44,371 bases of DNA from JAHJCW01 sp965369995 (GTDB lineage Bacteria; Fidelibacterota; Marinisomatia; Marinisomatales; JAHJCW01), in assembly GCA_965369995.1 (NCBI GenBank), contig CBDURO010000012.1, positions 1 to 44,371 on the forward strand, given 5' to 3'. The translations under genes and the position numbers were made by a program. The notes below the pieces were generated by a model. It searched no databases. It saw only the letters and a list, made by a program, of their open reading frames with translations, and was not told the origin of the DNA. Below, piece after piece: positions 8,414-16,776 of the stretch (its first letter is position 1; the number at the start of each line of letters is the position of its first letter).

Positions 8414-9124
8414 ATGCCCGCAGTTAAAGTTAAAAATGGTGAAATGATCGTCTTTAAGGCGGTGAAAAAAATATATAATCTTGGAGCTGAGGATGTTCAT
8501 GCTTTAGATGGTGTGGATCTCAATATCGAAAGGAACGAATACATTTCTATTATGGGACCTTCCGGTTCCGGAAAATCAACTTTAATGAATGTTATAGGTT
8601 GTCTTGACACACCAACTGCGGGAACTTACGTTTTTGAAGGTGAACCGGTACATGAGATGGATGACAATCAATTAGCATCAATACGAAATCGGAAGATTGG
8701 TTTTGTATTCCAAACATTTAATTTATTATCCAAATTGACTGCTTTGCGAAATGTTGAACTTCCTCTTATTTATGCAAATGTTCCACGAGAGGATCGCTTA
8801 GAACATGCCAAAACCGCACTTGAAAAAGTAGGTCTTGGTGATCGAATGAAACACAAGCCAAACGAACTGTCAGGTGGACAACGTCAACGTGTTGCCATTG
8901 CGCGTGCTTTGGTAACTAATCCATCTATTATTTTAGCTGATGAGCCAACAGGAAATTTAGATAGTAAAAGTGGTGAAGAAATCATAAAGATTTTTGATAG
9001 TCTTCATGATGCGGGAAATACAATAATATTAGTGACTCATGAACGTTATATTGCTGAACATGCCAACCGCACAATACATCTTTTAGACGGTAAAATACGT
9101 GTTGATGAGGCGAATCATAAATAG
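8414..9124 (+). CDS. MacB/LolD-type ABC transporter ATPase
   Basis: A 236-residue nucleotide-binding subunit: Walker A GPSGSGKST, signature LSGGQRQR, Walker B ILADEPTGNLDS and the H-loop VTHE. The DEPTGNLDS form is typical of the MacB/LolD/FtsE (ABC3) group. The ATPase is separate from its permeases, unlike E. coli MacB, where both are fused. It energises the mechanotransmission pump with the two permeases that follow. The start is an ATG three bases after the adaptor stop. Confidence 0.92.
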   Translation: MPAVKVKNGEMIVFKAVKKIYNLGAEDVHALDGVDLNIERNEYISIMGPSGSGKSTLMNVIGCLDTPTAGTYVFEGEPVHEMDDNQLASIRNRKIGFVFQTFNLLSKLTALRNVELPLIYANVPREDRLEHAKTALEKVGLGDRMKHKPNELSGGQRQRVAIARALVTNPSIILADEPTGNLDSKSGEEIIKIFDSLHDAGNTIILVTHERYIAEHANRTIHLLDGKIRVDEANHK

Positions 9125-9242
9125 CACACTGATGACGCTGATGAAACGGATAAACGCAGATAAAAAAGCCACAGAGAAAATTATAAGAAACGCTAAAAGA
9201 AAAACATGAAATCCCAAAACTTGAACCGTGAAACTTTATTAA
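9125..9242. other. Gap with repeat debris inside the efflux operon
   Basis: The only sizeable gap in the exporter operon. It contains AC- and A-rich phrases such as GCCACAGAGAAAAT that recur at other junctions, for example around 42492. No gene or clear terminator is visible. Confidence 0.35.
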
Positions 9243-10457
9243 ATGTTTAGATTATTTTTTGAAAACGTTCGTATTGCTGTTAGCGCAATATTTTCAAGTA
9301 AGATGCGTTCCTTTCTTACAGCGCTGGGAATTATCATCGGTGTTTTAGCGGTTACATTAATGGGCACACTAATCTCCGGGTTGGATCGCTCTTTTGAGAA
9401 AAGTATGTCAATGCTGGGGAAAGATGTATTTTACATATCCAAATTTGAATGGTTTGGTCATCAGGATTTTTGGGAATTAAGAAATCGTCCTGATATAAAA
9501 CCTGAGTATGCCGAAAAATTAGTGGAGAAAGGTAAATATGTTATAGCAGCTTCACCACAGAGTTTTAGAATGTCTGATATGTCAAGAGATGAAAAGAGTA
9601 TTACGGGTGTATCAATTATTGGTACTACAACAGATTATATGCAAACATCAAATACTACAATAGAGAAAGGGCGGTTTGTTACAGATGGAGAACATAACTC
9701 CGGTTCAAGAGTTGCCGTTATTGGATACGATGTGGCTGAAGAGCTATTTGAGAATTCCGATCCTATAGGTGAAAATGTTAAGATTGGACCGTACAAATTT
9801 CGTATTGTTGGCGTCATTGAAAAGCAAGGGAAATTTTTAGGTTTGCAAAGTATGGATAATCAAGCCATAATTCCCCTTGGAACTTTTCAACGATTATTTT
9901 CCCGCAGGGGATTTTTCCGGTTATCTGTAAAAGTTGATAAGAATAATATGGAAGAAGCGGAGTATGAAGTTCGATCCATAATGAGAAGGATAAGGGAAAT
10001 TAGACCGGAGGAACCGGATAATTTTGCTATCAATAAGCAGGAGGCATTCGAAACAACCTATAAAAGTATCAAACTTGCCATTGGCGGAACAGGGATTTTT
10101 ATTACAGTATTATCTTTAATTGTTGGCGGGATCGGTATAATGAATATCATGTTTGTTTCAGTTAAAGAGCGTACCAGGGAAATAGGTATCCGCAAAGCGA
10201 TTGGCGCAACACGCAATGTCATTCTAAGTCAATTTCTAATTGAAGCTGTACTAATTTGCCTAATAGGAGGTCTGATTGGACTTGGACTTGCCTATGGTTT
10301 AAGTTTTGCAATAAGTAAATTTTTACCGTCTACAATGCCGGTTTCATTAGCCATATTGGCAGTTATAATAAGTCTTGTTGTTGGTATTATGTCTGGATTA
10401 GTGCCTTCGTACCGGGCTGCAAAATTAGATCCTATTGAGGCGTTAAGTTATGACTAG
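9243..10457 (+). CDS. MacB-like ABC permease, first of two
   Basis: A 404-residue permease with the MacB topology: one N-terminal membrane helix (about 22-44), a large periplasmic MacB_PCD domain (about 45-260) and a C-terminal FtsX domain with three helices (about 278-398). The cytosolic coupling region reads RTREIGIRKAIGATR, and the end PIEALSYD is family-typical. It overlaps the following permease gene by 8 bp, indicating translational coupling. The two probably form a heterodimer with the ATPase at 8414. No strong ribosome site precedes the ATG. Confidence 0.9.
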   Translation: MFRLFFENVRIAVSAIFSSKMRSFLTALGIIIGVLAVTLMGTLISGLDRSFEKSMSMLGKDVFYISKFEWFGHQDFWELRNRPDIKPEYAEKLVEKGKYVIAASPQSFRMSDMSRDEKSITGVSIIGTTTDYMQTSNTTIEKGRFVTDGEHNSGSRVAVIGYDVAEELFENSDPIGENVKIGPYKFRIVGVIEKQGKFLGLQSMDNQAIIPLGTFQRLFSRRGFFRLSVKVDKNNMEEAEYEVRSIMRRIREIRPEEPDNFAINKQEAFETTYKSIKLAIGGTGIFITVLSLIVGGIGIMNIMFVSVKERTREIGIRKAIGATRNVILSQFLIEAVLICLIGGLIGLGLAYGLSFAISKFLPSTMPVSLAILAVIISLVVGIMSGLVPSYRAAKLDPIEALSYD

Positions 10458-11703
10458 GACAAAGCGCAGCCACTTAAAAAATACTCTTAAAGAAAGCTTC
10501 CGCATGGCAGTAGATGCATTAAAAGCCAATAAGCTTCGCTCAATTTTAACACTATTAGGAATTGCTATCGGAGTATTTTCCGTTATCGGTGTTATGACAG
10601 CAATCCGTACAATGGAATCTTCTATAACATCCGGTTTGAACGTATTTGGGACAAATACGTTTATAATCCAAAAATACCCTCTTATACAAATAGGCCATAG
10701 GGATGCTAAATATCGCAATAGGAAAGATATTACTTATGACCAGTTTGTTCAATTAAAAGAAAAAGCAAATCTTCCTATTTTAGTTACTGTTGCGCAGGGT
10801 AAAGGCGGTATAACTATTAAATATAAAGATGAACGAACAAAAGGTATCTATGTTGCAGGTGGTGCAGTTGGTGCTTTGCGTACCTATAATAATTTCATTT
10901 CCGATGGAAGAGAGTTGAATCAACAGGATGTTGATAATTATCGAAGAGTGGTTATTTTAGGTATGGATGTTGTTGATCAATTATTTCCTTTTGACGATCC
11001 GCTTGGGAAAACTATTTCTATAGATGGTATTGGTTTTACTATTATAGGTATTTTGGAAAGAATGGGTAAAATGTTTGGTCAGAGCCAAGATAATTTTCTA
11101 CTAATTCCAATTACAAACTATTTACAAAGATTTAGTGATAGACATACTTCATTGCAGATAACAGTAGAGGCATCATCAGCGGAATTATATGAAAAGACAA
11201 TGGATGAGGCAATTGGAATAATACGTGCGATAAGAAAAGTACCACCCGGTGCAGATAATGATTTTGAAGTCTCATCGAATGCTGAGTTAATTGAAACATT
11301 CAGCAGTTTTACTGCAGGTGTAAAACTATTTGCTTTTGCGGTAAGTGTTATAGCCCTGGTAGTTGCCGGTATCGGTATTATGAATATTATGTTGGTTTCT
11401 GTTACCGAAAGAATTAAAGAAATAGGTATCCGCAAAGCGATTGGCGCAACACGTAGCGATATTCTTACTCAATTTTTAGCTGAAGCAGTATTTTTAAGCG
11501 AATTTGGTGGAATTGTAGGGGTATTATTAGGACTTGCCGGAGGTAATCTTGTTGCGATGTTCCTAAATGTACCGGCAAAAATACCAGTAGATTGGGCAAT
11601 TATTGGACTAGTTGTTTGCTCAGTAATTGGTATCGGATTTGGGATTTATCCTGCATATAAAGCTGCCAAGTTAGACCCCATTGAAGCGCTTAGATATGAG
11701 TAG
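10450..11703 (+). CDS. MacB-like ABC permease, second of two
   Basis: A paralogue of the preceding permease with the same plan: N-terminal helix (about 33-55), periplasmic MacB_PCD domain and three C-terminal helices. It has the coupling motif EIGIRKAIGATRSD and ends PIEALRYE. Its start overlaps the previous stop by 8 bp. A stretch of 35 nt (11419-11453) is identical to 10179-10213 in the first permease, far above the similarity elsewhere between them. The two-permease arrangement is common in Bacteroidota and relatives. Confidence 0.9.
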   Translation: MTRTKRSHLKNTLKESFRMAVDALKANKLRSILTLLGIAIGVFSVIGVMTAIRTMESSITSGLNVFGTNTFIIQKYPLIQIGHRDAKYRNRKDITYDQFVQLKEKANLPILVTVAQGKGGITIKYKDERTKGIYVAGGAVGALRTYNNFISDGRELNQQDVDNYRRVVILGMDVVDQLFPFDDPLGKTISIDGIGFTIIGILERMGKMFGQSQDNFLLIPITNYLQRFSDRHTSLQITVEASSAELYEKTMDEAIGIIRAIRKVPPGADNDFEVSSNAELIETFSSFTAGVKLFAFAVSVIALVVAGIGIMNIMLVSVTERIKEIGIRKAIGATRSDILTQFLAEAVFLSEFGGIVGVLLGLAGGNLVAMFLNVPAKIPVDWAIIGLVVCSVIGIGFGIYPAYKAAKLDPIEALRYE

Positions 11704-11709
11704 GTTGGT

Positions 11710-11760
11710 AGAATGGTGGAATGGTGGAATGGTGGAATAGTAGATTGGTGGAATGGTGGA
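11710..11760. repeat. Short tandem repeat, GTGGAATG type
   Basis: About six imperfect copies of an 8-base unit GTGGAATG follow directly after the second permease gene. Similar GGTGGAGTGGTAGAGAGGTGG text occurs near 15915. It does not encode anything recognisable. Confidence 0.7.
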
Positions 11761-11833
11761 GATTTGGATTATTGGAGTTGCGTAAAATAATAAATTGAAT
11801 ATTTAAAATGTGAAACGTGATTCCTACTCAATC

Positions 11834-11841
11834 AACCAATC
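11834..11841. repeat. Target-site duplication, left copy
   Basis: The octamer AACCAATC immediately precedes the left inverted repeat of the IS element. It is repeated exactly after the right end at 13197-13204. Eight bases is the expected duplication for IS256. Confidence 0.9.
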
Positions 11842-11914
11842 GGGGGTGTAAATAATTTTGTGTAAATGGTAATCGTAATAAATAGATTAACAGATAAAAA
11901 AGAGGGAAAAAACG

Positions 11915-13162
11915 ATGACCAGAGAAGAAGAACTACTTGATGAATTATTAAAGGATGGAAAAACAGCAGCCGATATATTTGGAAGAGATGGATTAATAAA
12001 ACAACTAACCAAGCGGCTAGTAGAACGGGCTTTAGAGGGAGAGCTAACGGACCATTTGGGTTATCCTAAACATGCCCCGATTGCTAAGCTTAGTGGCAAT
12101 TCCCGGAATGGAACCAGTCAGAAGACGCTAAAGGGAGACCTGGGTGAAATACCGATTGATATTCCCCGTGATCGTGAAGGGAACTTTGATCCCAAACTGA
12201 TCAAGAAACACCAGACGCGTTTTGATGGTTTTGATGATAAGATAATAGCAATGTATTCAAGAGGAATGACAACTCGTGACATTCAAGCTGGCCTGGAGGA
12301 AATCTACGGTGTTGAGATTTCGTCAACCTTGATCTCCAATGTGACTGATGAAGTATTATCAGAAGTAAAGTCTTGGCAGAATCGACCATTAGACCCACTA
12401 TATCCAATCGTGTATTTAGATGCTATACGGATTAAAGCTCGTTCCGATGGACATGTTCAAAACAAGGCCGTCTATTTGGCTATCGGCATCAATATGGACG
12501 GTATCAAGGAGGTCTTGGGTATGTGGATTGCCAAAACTGAAGGGGCTAAGTTCTGGTTAAGTGTGTTAACGGAGTTAAAGAATCGCGGGCTTAAGGACAT
12601 TTTCATTGCCAGTGTTGATGGGTTAAAGGGTTTCCCTGATGCCATAGAAGCAGTCTATCCTGAAACTCAAGTTCAGCTCTGCATAGTGCACATGGTTCGC
12701 CATTGTTTAAAATACGTATCCTGGAAACAGCGTAAAGAAATGGCTGATGACCTTAAAACTATCTACCGTGCCAGTACTGTTGAAGAAGCTAAGGAAAACC
12801 TGAATAGCTTTGCAGATAAATGGGATAGAACTCATCCTACAGTCAGTAAATCCTGGCGGAATAATTGGGAGCGGCTAACTCCTTTCTTCGATTATCCGGC
12901 TGAGATCCGACGGGCAATGTACACTACCAATGCTATTGAATCATTGAATATGTCACTTAGAAAAGTTACCAAAAATCGTGGTTCTTTTCCTAATAACGAA
13001 GCAGTATTTAAGTTATTATATTTAGCCTTGAATAATGCCAGTAAAAAATGGACTATGCCGATTAGAAACTGCCTGCCTGTCGAAACTTCAGTACAGACAG
13101 GGAAAGACGCTTTGAATCATTTTGCCATTTTGTTTGAAAACAGGATGATTTACTGTGATTGA
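11915..13162 (+). CDS. IS256-family transposase
   Basis: A Mutator-type DDE transposase of 415 residues. Catalytic residues are visible as Asp169 (VYLDAI), Asp235 (SVDGLKGF) and Glu342 (TTNAIESLN), with the conserved C/H segment CIVHMVRH (256-263) between the last two. A start at ATG 11915 has AGAGGGA upstream. Near the C-terminus a 30-bp palindromic insert (13072-13101) adds ten residues in frame, inside what would be MPIRNW-KDALNHFAI. The catalytic core is complete, so the enzyme may still be active, though the tail insertion could reduce activity. Confidence 0.95.
   Translation: MTREEELLDELLKDGKTAADIFGRDGLIKQLTKRLVERALEGELTDHLGYPKHAPIAKLSGNSRNGTSQKTLKGDLGEIPIDIPRDREGNFDPKLIKKHQTRFDGFDDKIIAMYSRGMTTRDIQAGLEEIYGVEISSTLISNVTDEVLSEVKSWQNRPLDPLYPIVYLDAIRIKARSDGHVQNKAVYLAIGINMDGIKEVLGMWIAKTEGAKFWLSVLTELKNRGLKDIFIASVDGLKGFPDAIEAVYPETQVQLCIVHMVRHCLKYVSWKQRKEMADDLKTIYRASTVEEAKENLNSFADKWDRTHPTVSKSWRNNWERLTPFFDYPAEIRRAMYTTNAIESLNMSLRKVTKNRGSFPNNEAVFKLLYLALNNASKKWTMPIRNCLPVETSVQTGKDALNHFAILFENRMIYCD
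13072..13101. repeat. 30-bp palindromic insert within the transposase gene
   Basis: The segment begins CCTGCCTGTC and ends GACAGG; the arms are inverse complements over about ten bases with one G-T type mismatch. Removing exactly these 30 bases restores a tryptophan codon (TG + G) and the usual IS256 tail RNWKDALNHFAI. It therefore looks like a small palindromic repeat that landed in frame in the gene. No second copy was noticed in the window. Confidence 0.6.
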
Positions 13163-13196
13163 AAATGACCGTTTACACAAAATATGGGACACCCCC

Positions 13197-13204
13197 AACC
13201 AATC
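13197..13204. repeat. Target-site duplication, right copy
   Basis: AACCAATC, identical to 11834-11841, directly after the right inverted repeat. Confidence 0.9.
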
Positions 13205-13310
13205 AGCCAATCATTCAATCTTGTAGTCTTGCATTTTTACACTTCAATTAAGATGTAAATAATTGAGACTCACATCTTAGCGTCTTTGCGTGAAAAAGAT
13301 CTTTAAGGTT

Positions 13311-14246
13311 TCAAGTTTGCAGGGGAAAGGTGTAGCTATTGTCGAATTTAACTTTTTTCTTTAAAAAATTCATAATATGCTGACCGCAATTACTACCGAT
13401 TTCATTTTCAGTTAAATCACCAATACTTACAATAACTTCATAACCTACATTTTTTAGTTCTTCGACTAAACCATTGTATTCACTAGATTTTGTTTTTGAA
13501 GAAGTATAATTGTTTTCAGTCGCCTTATATGTTGGATTAACCGGCGTTATTTTAAGTAAAAAATTATCCGGATTAAAATGTTTTAGCAATACATTTGGTT
13601 CTATTATTGTATCGTCTGCTAAAGCAAAATTTAGTGTAACCTTTTGATCGCTTCCTTGATGGAACTTTTTACCAAAGTTAGCCATTTTGTCAAAGTTCCA
13701 AGTTTTAACCGGTATTAGCCAATTTCTTTGAGCTGAATCAGTACTATGTATGGAAAACTGGAATTGGAATCGTTCTTTATAATATTTGTCCTTGATAATT
13801 AAAAGTTGTTCTAAAAAATCATCTGCCCCTTTTGGTGCAATTGTAGAAAGTGAAGGATAAAATCCCGGTGCAGAATAGCGATTTGGGAATTCCTCTAAAA
13901 CCTCTAAAACAGCGGGATTAAACGATGGTTCACCCATACGCGAAAATTGTATTTTGAATTTTTTAGAAGGTACATGTTTTCCGCCAAAACGGTTTTTAAT
14001 TAAATAATCAACTTGGGAAAACAGCTCTTCTTTTGTTGGTTTACCGCTATAGAAATTACCGGCATCGCAAAATCGACATTTAATTGGGCAGCCATATAAT
14101 GTTGAAATAATCAATACCCATTTCTCTTCACGTATAAATGGCGGTGGAACTGATTCAACAAATTCTATCAGTTTACCACTTTCCGATTGTGCTATATACA
14201 CAGTTGCTAATTCGTCATTTCCGGTTTTTGCAATTACTTTCATCAA
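13311..14246 (-). CDS. RlmN-like radical SAM protein
   Basis: A 311-residue radical SAM enzyme. The cluster motif is CPIKCRFC (Cys53, Cys57, Cys60), followed by an RlmN-like GEPSFN motif (SAM contact). A C-terminal NCGQ carries Cys287, equivalent to the methyl-carrying cysteine of RlmN/Cfr. The position of the second RlmN cysteine (seven residues before the first cluster cysteine, C118 in E. coli) is isoleucine here, and the N-terminal accessory domain of RlmN is missing. It is therefore probably not a genuine 23S rRNA/tRNA A2503 methylase but a relative with altered chemistry or substrate. The start overlaps the flavoprotein stop by 4 bp (ATGA), so the two are translationally coupled. Confidence 0.75.
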   Translation of the reverse strand: MMKVIAKTGNDELATVYIAQSESGKLIEFVESVPPPFIREEKWVLIISTLYGCPIKCRFCDAGNFYSGKPTKEELFSQVDYLIKNRFGGKHVPSKKFKIQFSRMGEPSFNPAVLEVLEEFPNRYSAPGFYPSLSTIAPKGADDFLEQLLIIKDKYYKERFQFQFSIHSTDSAQRNWLIPVKTWNFDKMANFGKKFHQGSDQKVTLNFALADDTIIEPNVLLKHFNPDNFLLKITPVNPTYKATENNYTSSKTKSSEYNGLVEELKNVGYEVIVSIGDLTENEIGSNCGQHIMNFLKKKVKFDNSYTFPLQT

Positions 14247-15103
14247 TCTCCTTGGTTCAATATCTTATTAATATTCATAGCAGTAAAAGTTCCATCGCCT
14301 GCAGCGATAGATGTCTGTCGAAGTTGCTCATTTTTAACATCGCCAATTTGAAATATGTATGGATTTTCTAAAATATTTTCTTTAACAAAATCTAAATTTG
14401 GTTTGCGTCCAATCGCAATCAGTAAATAATCTGCTGTTAATTTCTCAGAATTATTGCAAAGCAGTAATAATTTGTTATTAACACTTTCTATTTTTAAAAC
14501 TGATATCTTCTCTAAATATTGGATATTGTTAGATGAAGAGCAACGTTCTTGTAGAATTGGTAATGCTGTGATGTGTATGCTTCTATTTAATAAAGTTACG
14601 TGATTAAATTCACTTAGATTTAACGCATAATCAAAAGCACAATCGCCTTGGCCGATAATAACAATTTCCTTACCGTTAATTTCTCCAAGTTTGTAGATAT
14701 CAAAATATACTTTATCTATTATGTCATCTCGAATGATAGGAACTTTTGGAACAATTGGTTTTGTGCCACTTGCAATGACCAAGTATTTGGAATGATATAT
14801 ATTTTTACTAGTTTTTAAGCTGAAAGTATTTTCAAAGAACTCTACAGACTCTACAATTTCATATTTAACATTTATTTTAGCGGTTTGAGATTGTTTATTT
14901 ATTAATTGTACAAGTTTTTTTCCGCTTATGCCGTTTGGAAAGCCAAGATAATTCTCAACAATATTCGCATTTTTCAGTAATCCACCGATTTCGTCTTTTT
15001 CAAATACAATACTATCAATATTATAGCGTTTTAATTGAATAGCGCAAGCAATCCCTGCTGGTCCTGCACCAATTATAATAACGACTGTACTTTTACTTAC
15101 CAT
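14243..15103 (-). CDS. TrxR-like NAD(P)H:flavin oxidoreductase without redox cysteines
   Basis: A two-dinucleotide-binding flavoprotein of about 286 residues. The FAD motif IIIGAGPAG is near residue 11. A second Rossmann motif, IIGQGDCAFDYAL, binds NAD(P), and a C-terminal FQIGD closes the FAD site. The CxxC pair of thioredoxin reductase is absent, as in ferredoxin-NADP reductases of the TrxR type or YpdA-like proteins. Electron supply to the adjacent radical SAM protein is an attractive guess. I prefer ATG 15103 to the upstream TTG 15127, which would overlap the preceding gene more deeply; neither has a clear ribosome site. Confidence 0.75.
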   Translation of the reverse strand: MVSKSTVVIIIGAGPAGIACAIQLKRYNIDSIVFEKDEIGGLLKNANIVENYLGFPNGISGKKLVQLINKQSQTAKINVKYEIVESVEFFENTFSLKTSKNIYHSKYLVIASGTKPIVPKVPIIRDDIIDKVYFDIYKLGEINGKEIVIIGQGDCAFDYALNLSEFNHVTLLNRSIHITALPILQERCSSSNNIQYLEKISVLKIESVNNKLLLLCNNSEKLTADYLLIAIGRKPNLDFVKENILENPYIFQIGDVKNEQLRQTSIAAGDGTFTAMNINKILNQGD

Positions 15104-15752
15104 TAAATGTGTGCAATAAATTTTCAATTAAAACGATGTTTGCAAAGCCGTGTGCCAAATTTGTAAGTGTGGCAAAGTGGAATTCTTCATTATAGGTTGC
15201 TGCTCCATCAATTGGGAAGAATACATTGTACCCTTGTACAAAAGCAGAACGGGCGGTCGTCTCACAACATAAATGCGTCATAACACCGGTAATGATTACT
15301 TGTTTAATATTATTCATCTGTAATATTTCGTTAAGCCTTGTGTTATAAAAAGCATCGTATTGCGACTTAATTATTAATTCAGCTTGTGGAATATCAAATT
15401 CTGTAATTAATCGGCTGAATTCACTATCCTCCGTTAGAATATCACGCCACCAATAGTTCATTTGTTTAGCATCTTCTTTAGTATTTATATGTCTTGTTAT
15501 AATTACCGGAAGGTTATTTTGAATGAATAGATCTGATAATGTTTGAATTGGCTTGATTATAGATTGAGCACTCGGAATGAAAGCATGGGATGTATTATCA
15601 TAAAAGAATTCTTGCATATCAAGAATTAGTAAGGCTGCTCTATGTGGAATCAGTTGATCTTTATGCAAATCAAAATTATTATCCAATTTGCGAAATATTA
15701 ACTCAGCTTTTTTGCTGATTGTTTTTTCAGTGAAATATTTCGTTTTTTCCAT
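15093..15752 (-). CDS. Isochorismatase-like cysteine hydrolase
   Basis: A 219-residue member of the isochorismatase-like fold. The catalytic triad is visible as Asp45 (LILDMQ), Lys129 (IIKSQYDAF) and Cys162 (GVMTHLCCETTAR). The N-terminal extension of about 40 residues before the Asp resembles the EntB/PhzD layout. However, the nucleophilic Cys, which those vinyl-ether hydrolases lack, is present, so an amidase/nicotinamidase-type reaction is more likely. It is the first gene of a three-gene minus-strand unit, overlapping the flavoprotein gene by 11 bp. Substrate unknown. Confidence 0.8.
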   Translation of the reverse strand: MEKTKYFTEKTISKKAELIFRKLDNNFDLHKDQLIPHRAALLILDMQEFFYDNTSHAFIPSAQSIIKPIQTLSDLFIQNNLPVIITRHINTKEDAKQMNYWWRDILTEDSEFSRLITEFDIPQAELIIKSQYDAFYNTRLNEILQMNNIKQVIITGVMTHLCCETTARSAFVQGYNVFFPIDGAATYNEEFHFATLTNLAHGFANIVLIENLLHTFNGK

Positions 15753-16085
15753 TTTTTAGTAATTATTATTAACTGAAAGTTAATAGTATTTATCTATATT
15801 TTGAACCGTAGAGTAGTGAGTTTGTAAACTAATGCATTAGTTGAGTATTCAACTTTACAGAAGTTACAAACTTCCGCAAAGTTTTGTTGTTTAGGTATAA
15901 TTAATTTGATAGATAGGTGGAGTGGTAGAGAGGTGGAAAAATTTGAGGTTATATATAAATAATTGCAAAACTGAAAGGTTGAATGATTGGTACGGCCTTT
16001 CGCTTGTTATTGGTATAACGGATATAATAAATTCGCCTGTTTTTATGCAGTTAATATTTAATAATATCTTCGGAGAAATCCAATA
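15753..16085. other. Divergent intergenic region with clustered palindromes
   Basis: This 333-bp region separates the minus-strand hydrolase unit from the plus-strand kds operon and must hold both promoters. It contains a perfect 14-bp palindrome, ACTAATGCATTAGT (15828-15841). Next to it are AGTTTGTAAACT (15819-15830), GTTGAGTATTCAAC (15840-15853) and AAGTTACAAACTT (about 15860-15872). The series could be operators or a mobile palindrome. A GGTGGAGTGG-type simple repeat follows near 15915. No RNA gene is evident. Confidence 0.45.
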
Positions 16086-16775
16086 ATGGTTATCGGAGTC
16101 ATTCCTGCTCGATTGGAATCGACCCGTTTCCCCCGTAAGATACTTTTCCCCATTAATAATAAACCAATGGTTATGCACGTCTATGAACGTGCCTTAAAAG
16201 CTAAAAAGATAGATCGTATGATAATAGCAGTTGATTCATTAGAAACGGTTAATGCTCTAAAGGATTATAATGTCGAAGTATTGATGACTTCATTAAAGCA
16301 TAAATCAGGCACTGATCGCATCGCCGAGGCGGTAGCTGAAATTGATGCTGAAATTATTATTAATATCCAAGGTGATGAACCAATGCTTGAGCCGAAAATG
16401 ATAGATGATTTAGTTTCTGTATTTGATGAAAAAACTGTTAAAATCGCAACCCTAGCAAGCACAATAATTACTGAAGATGATTTACAAAATTCTAACTTGG
16501 TAAAAGTTGCAGTAAATAATAATCAATATGCTGAGGGTTTTCACAGGAATATTACTGATTATTCAAAAAAGTATTATCACCACATAGGAATATATGGGTA
16601 TCGGAAACAAGCGTTGGAAATGTTTACTAAATTAGAACGATCTAAAAATGAAAAAGTATTACATTTGGAACAATTGCGTGCTCTTGATAATGGAATTCCA
16701 ATTAGAGTTGTGATGTGCAATTTTCCGTACCGCGGGATTGATACACTTGAAGACTTAGAACAATTAAAATTATGA
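16086..16775 (+). CDS. kdsB: CMP-Kdo synthetase (3-deoxy-manno-octulosonate cytidylyltransferase)
   Basis: Activates Kdo with CTP for lipid A inner-core synthesis. The 229-residue protein has the nucleotide-binding start IGVIPARLESTRFPRK, the segment INIQGDEP with the metal-binding aspartate, and a C-terminal YRGIDTLEDLEQ typical of KdsB. The usual length is about 245, so it is slightly short but complete. It opens a nine-gene operon; the ATG follows GGAG with 9 bases spacing. The pyrG start lies one base after its stop, and PyrG makes the CTP that KdsB uses. Confidence 0.93.
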   Translation: MVIGVIPARLESTRFPRKILFPINNKPMVMHVYERALKAKKIDRMIIAVDSLETVNALKDYNVEVLMTSLKHKSGTDRIAEAVAEIDAEIIINIQGDEPMLEPKMIDDLVSVFDEKTVKIATLASTIITEDDLQNSNLVKVAVNNNQYAEGFHRNITDYSKKYYHHIGIYGYRKQALEMFTKLERSKNEKVLHLEQLRALDNGIPIRVVMCNFPYRGIDTLEDLEQLKL

Positions 16776-16776
16776 T

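Larger units (their letters stand above)
11842..13196 (+). mobile_element. IS256-family insertion sequence, complete
   Basis: The ends are terminal inverted repeats. The left end (from 11842) reads GGGGGTGTAAATAATTTTGT. The inverse of the right end (to 13196) reads GGGGGTGTCCCATATTTTGT, followed on both sides by GTAAAyGGT. One transposase gene fills the 1355-bp element. It has inserted downstream of the efflux operon into a simple AATCAACCAATC-rich sequence. Perfect duplication of the target suggests recent movement. Confidence 0.93.

Noticed and set aside
16000..16025. TTGGTACGGCCTTTCGC as a sigma-54 promoter for kdsB
   Set aside because: The -12 element would have to read GC at a fixed distance but reads TCGC one base out of register.
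15753..16085. Searched for a tRNA or riboswitch in this gap and other larger gaps
   Set aside because: No cloverleaf, anticodon arm or known riboswitch motif was found; palindromes are too short and separate.
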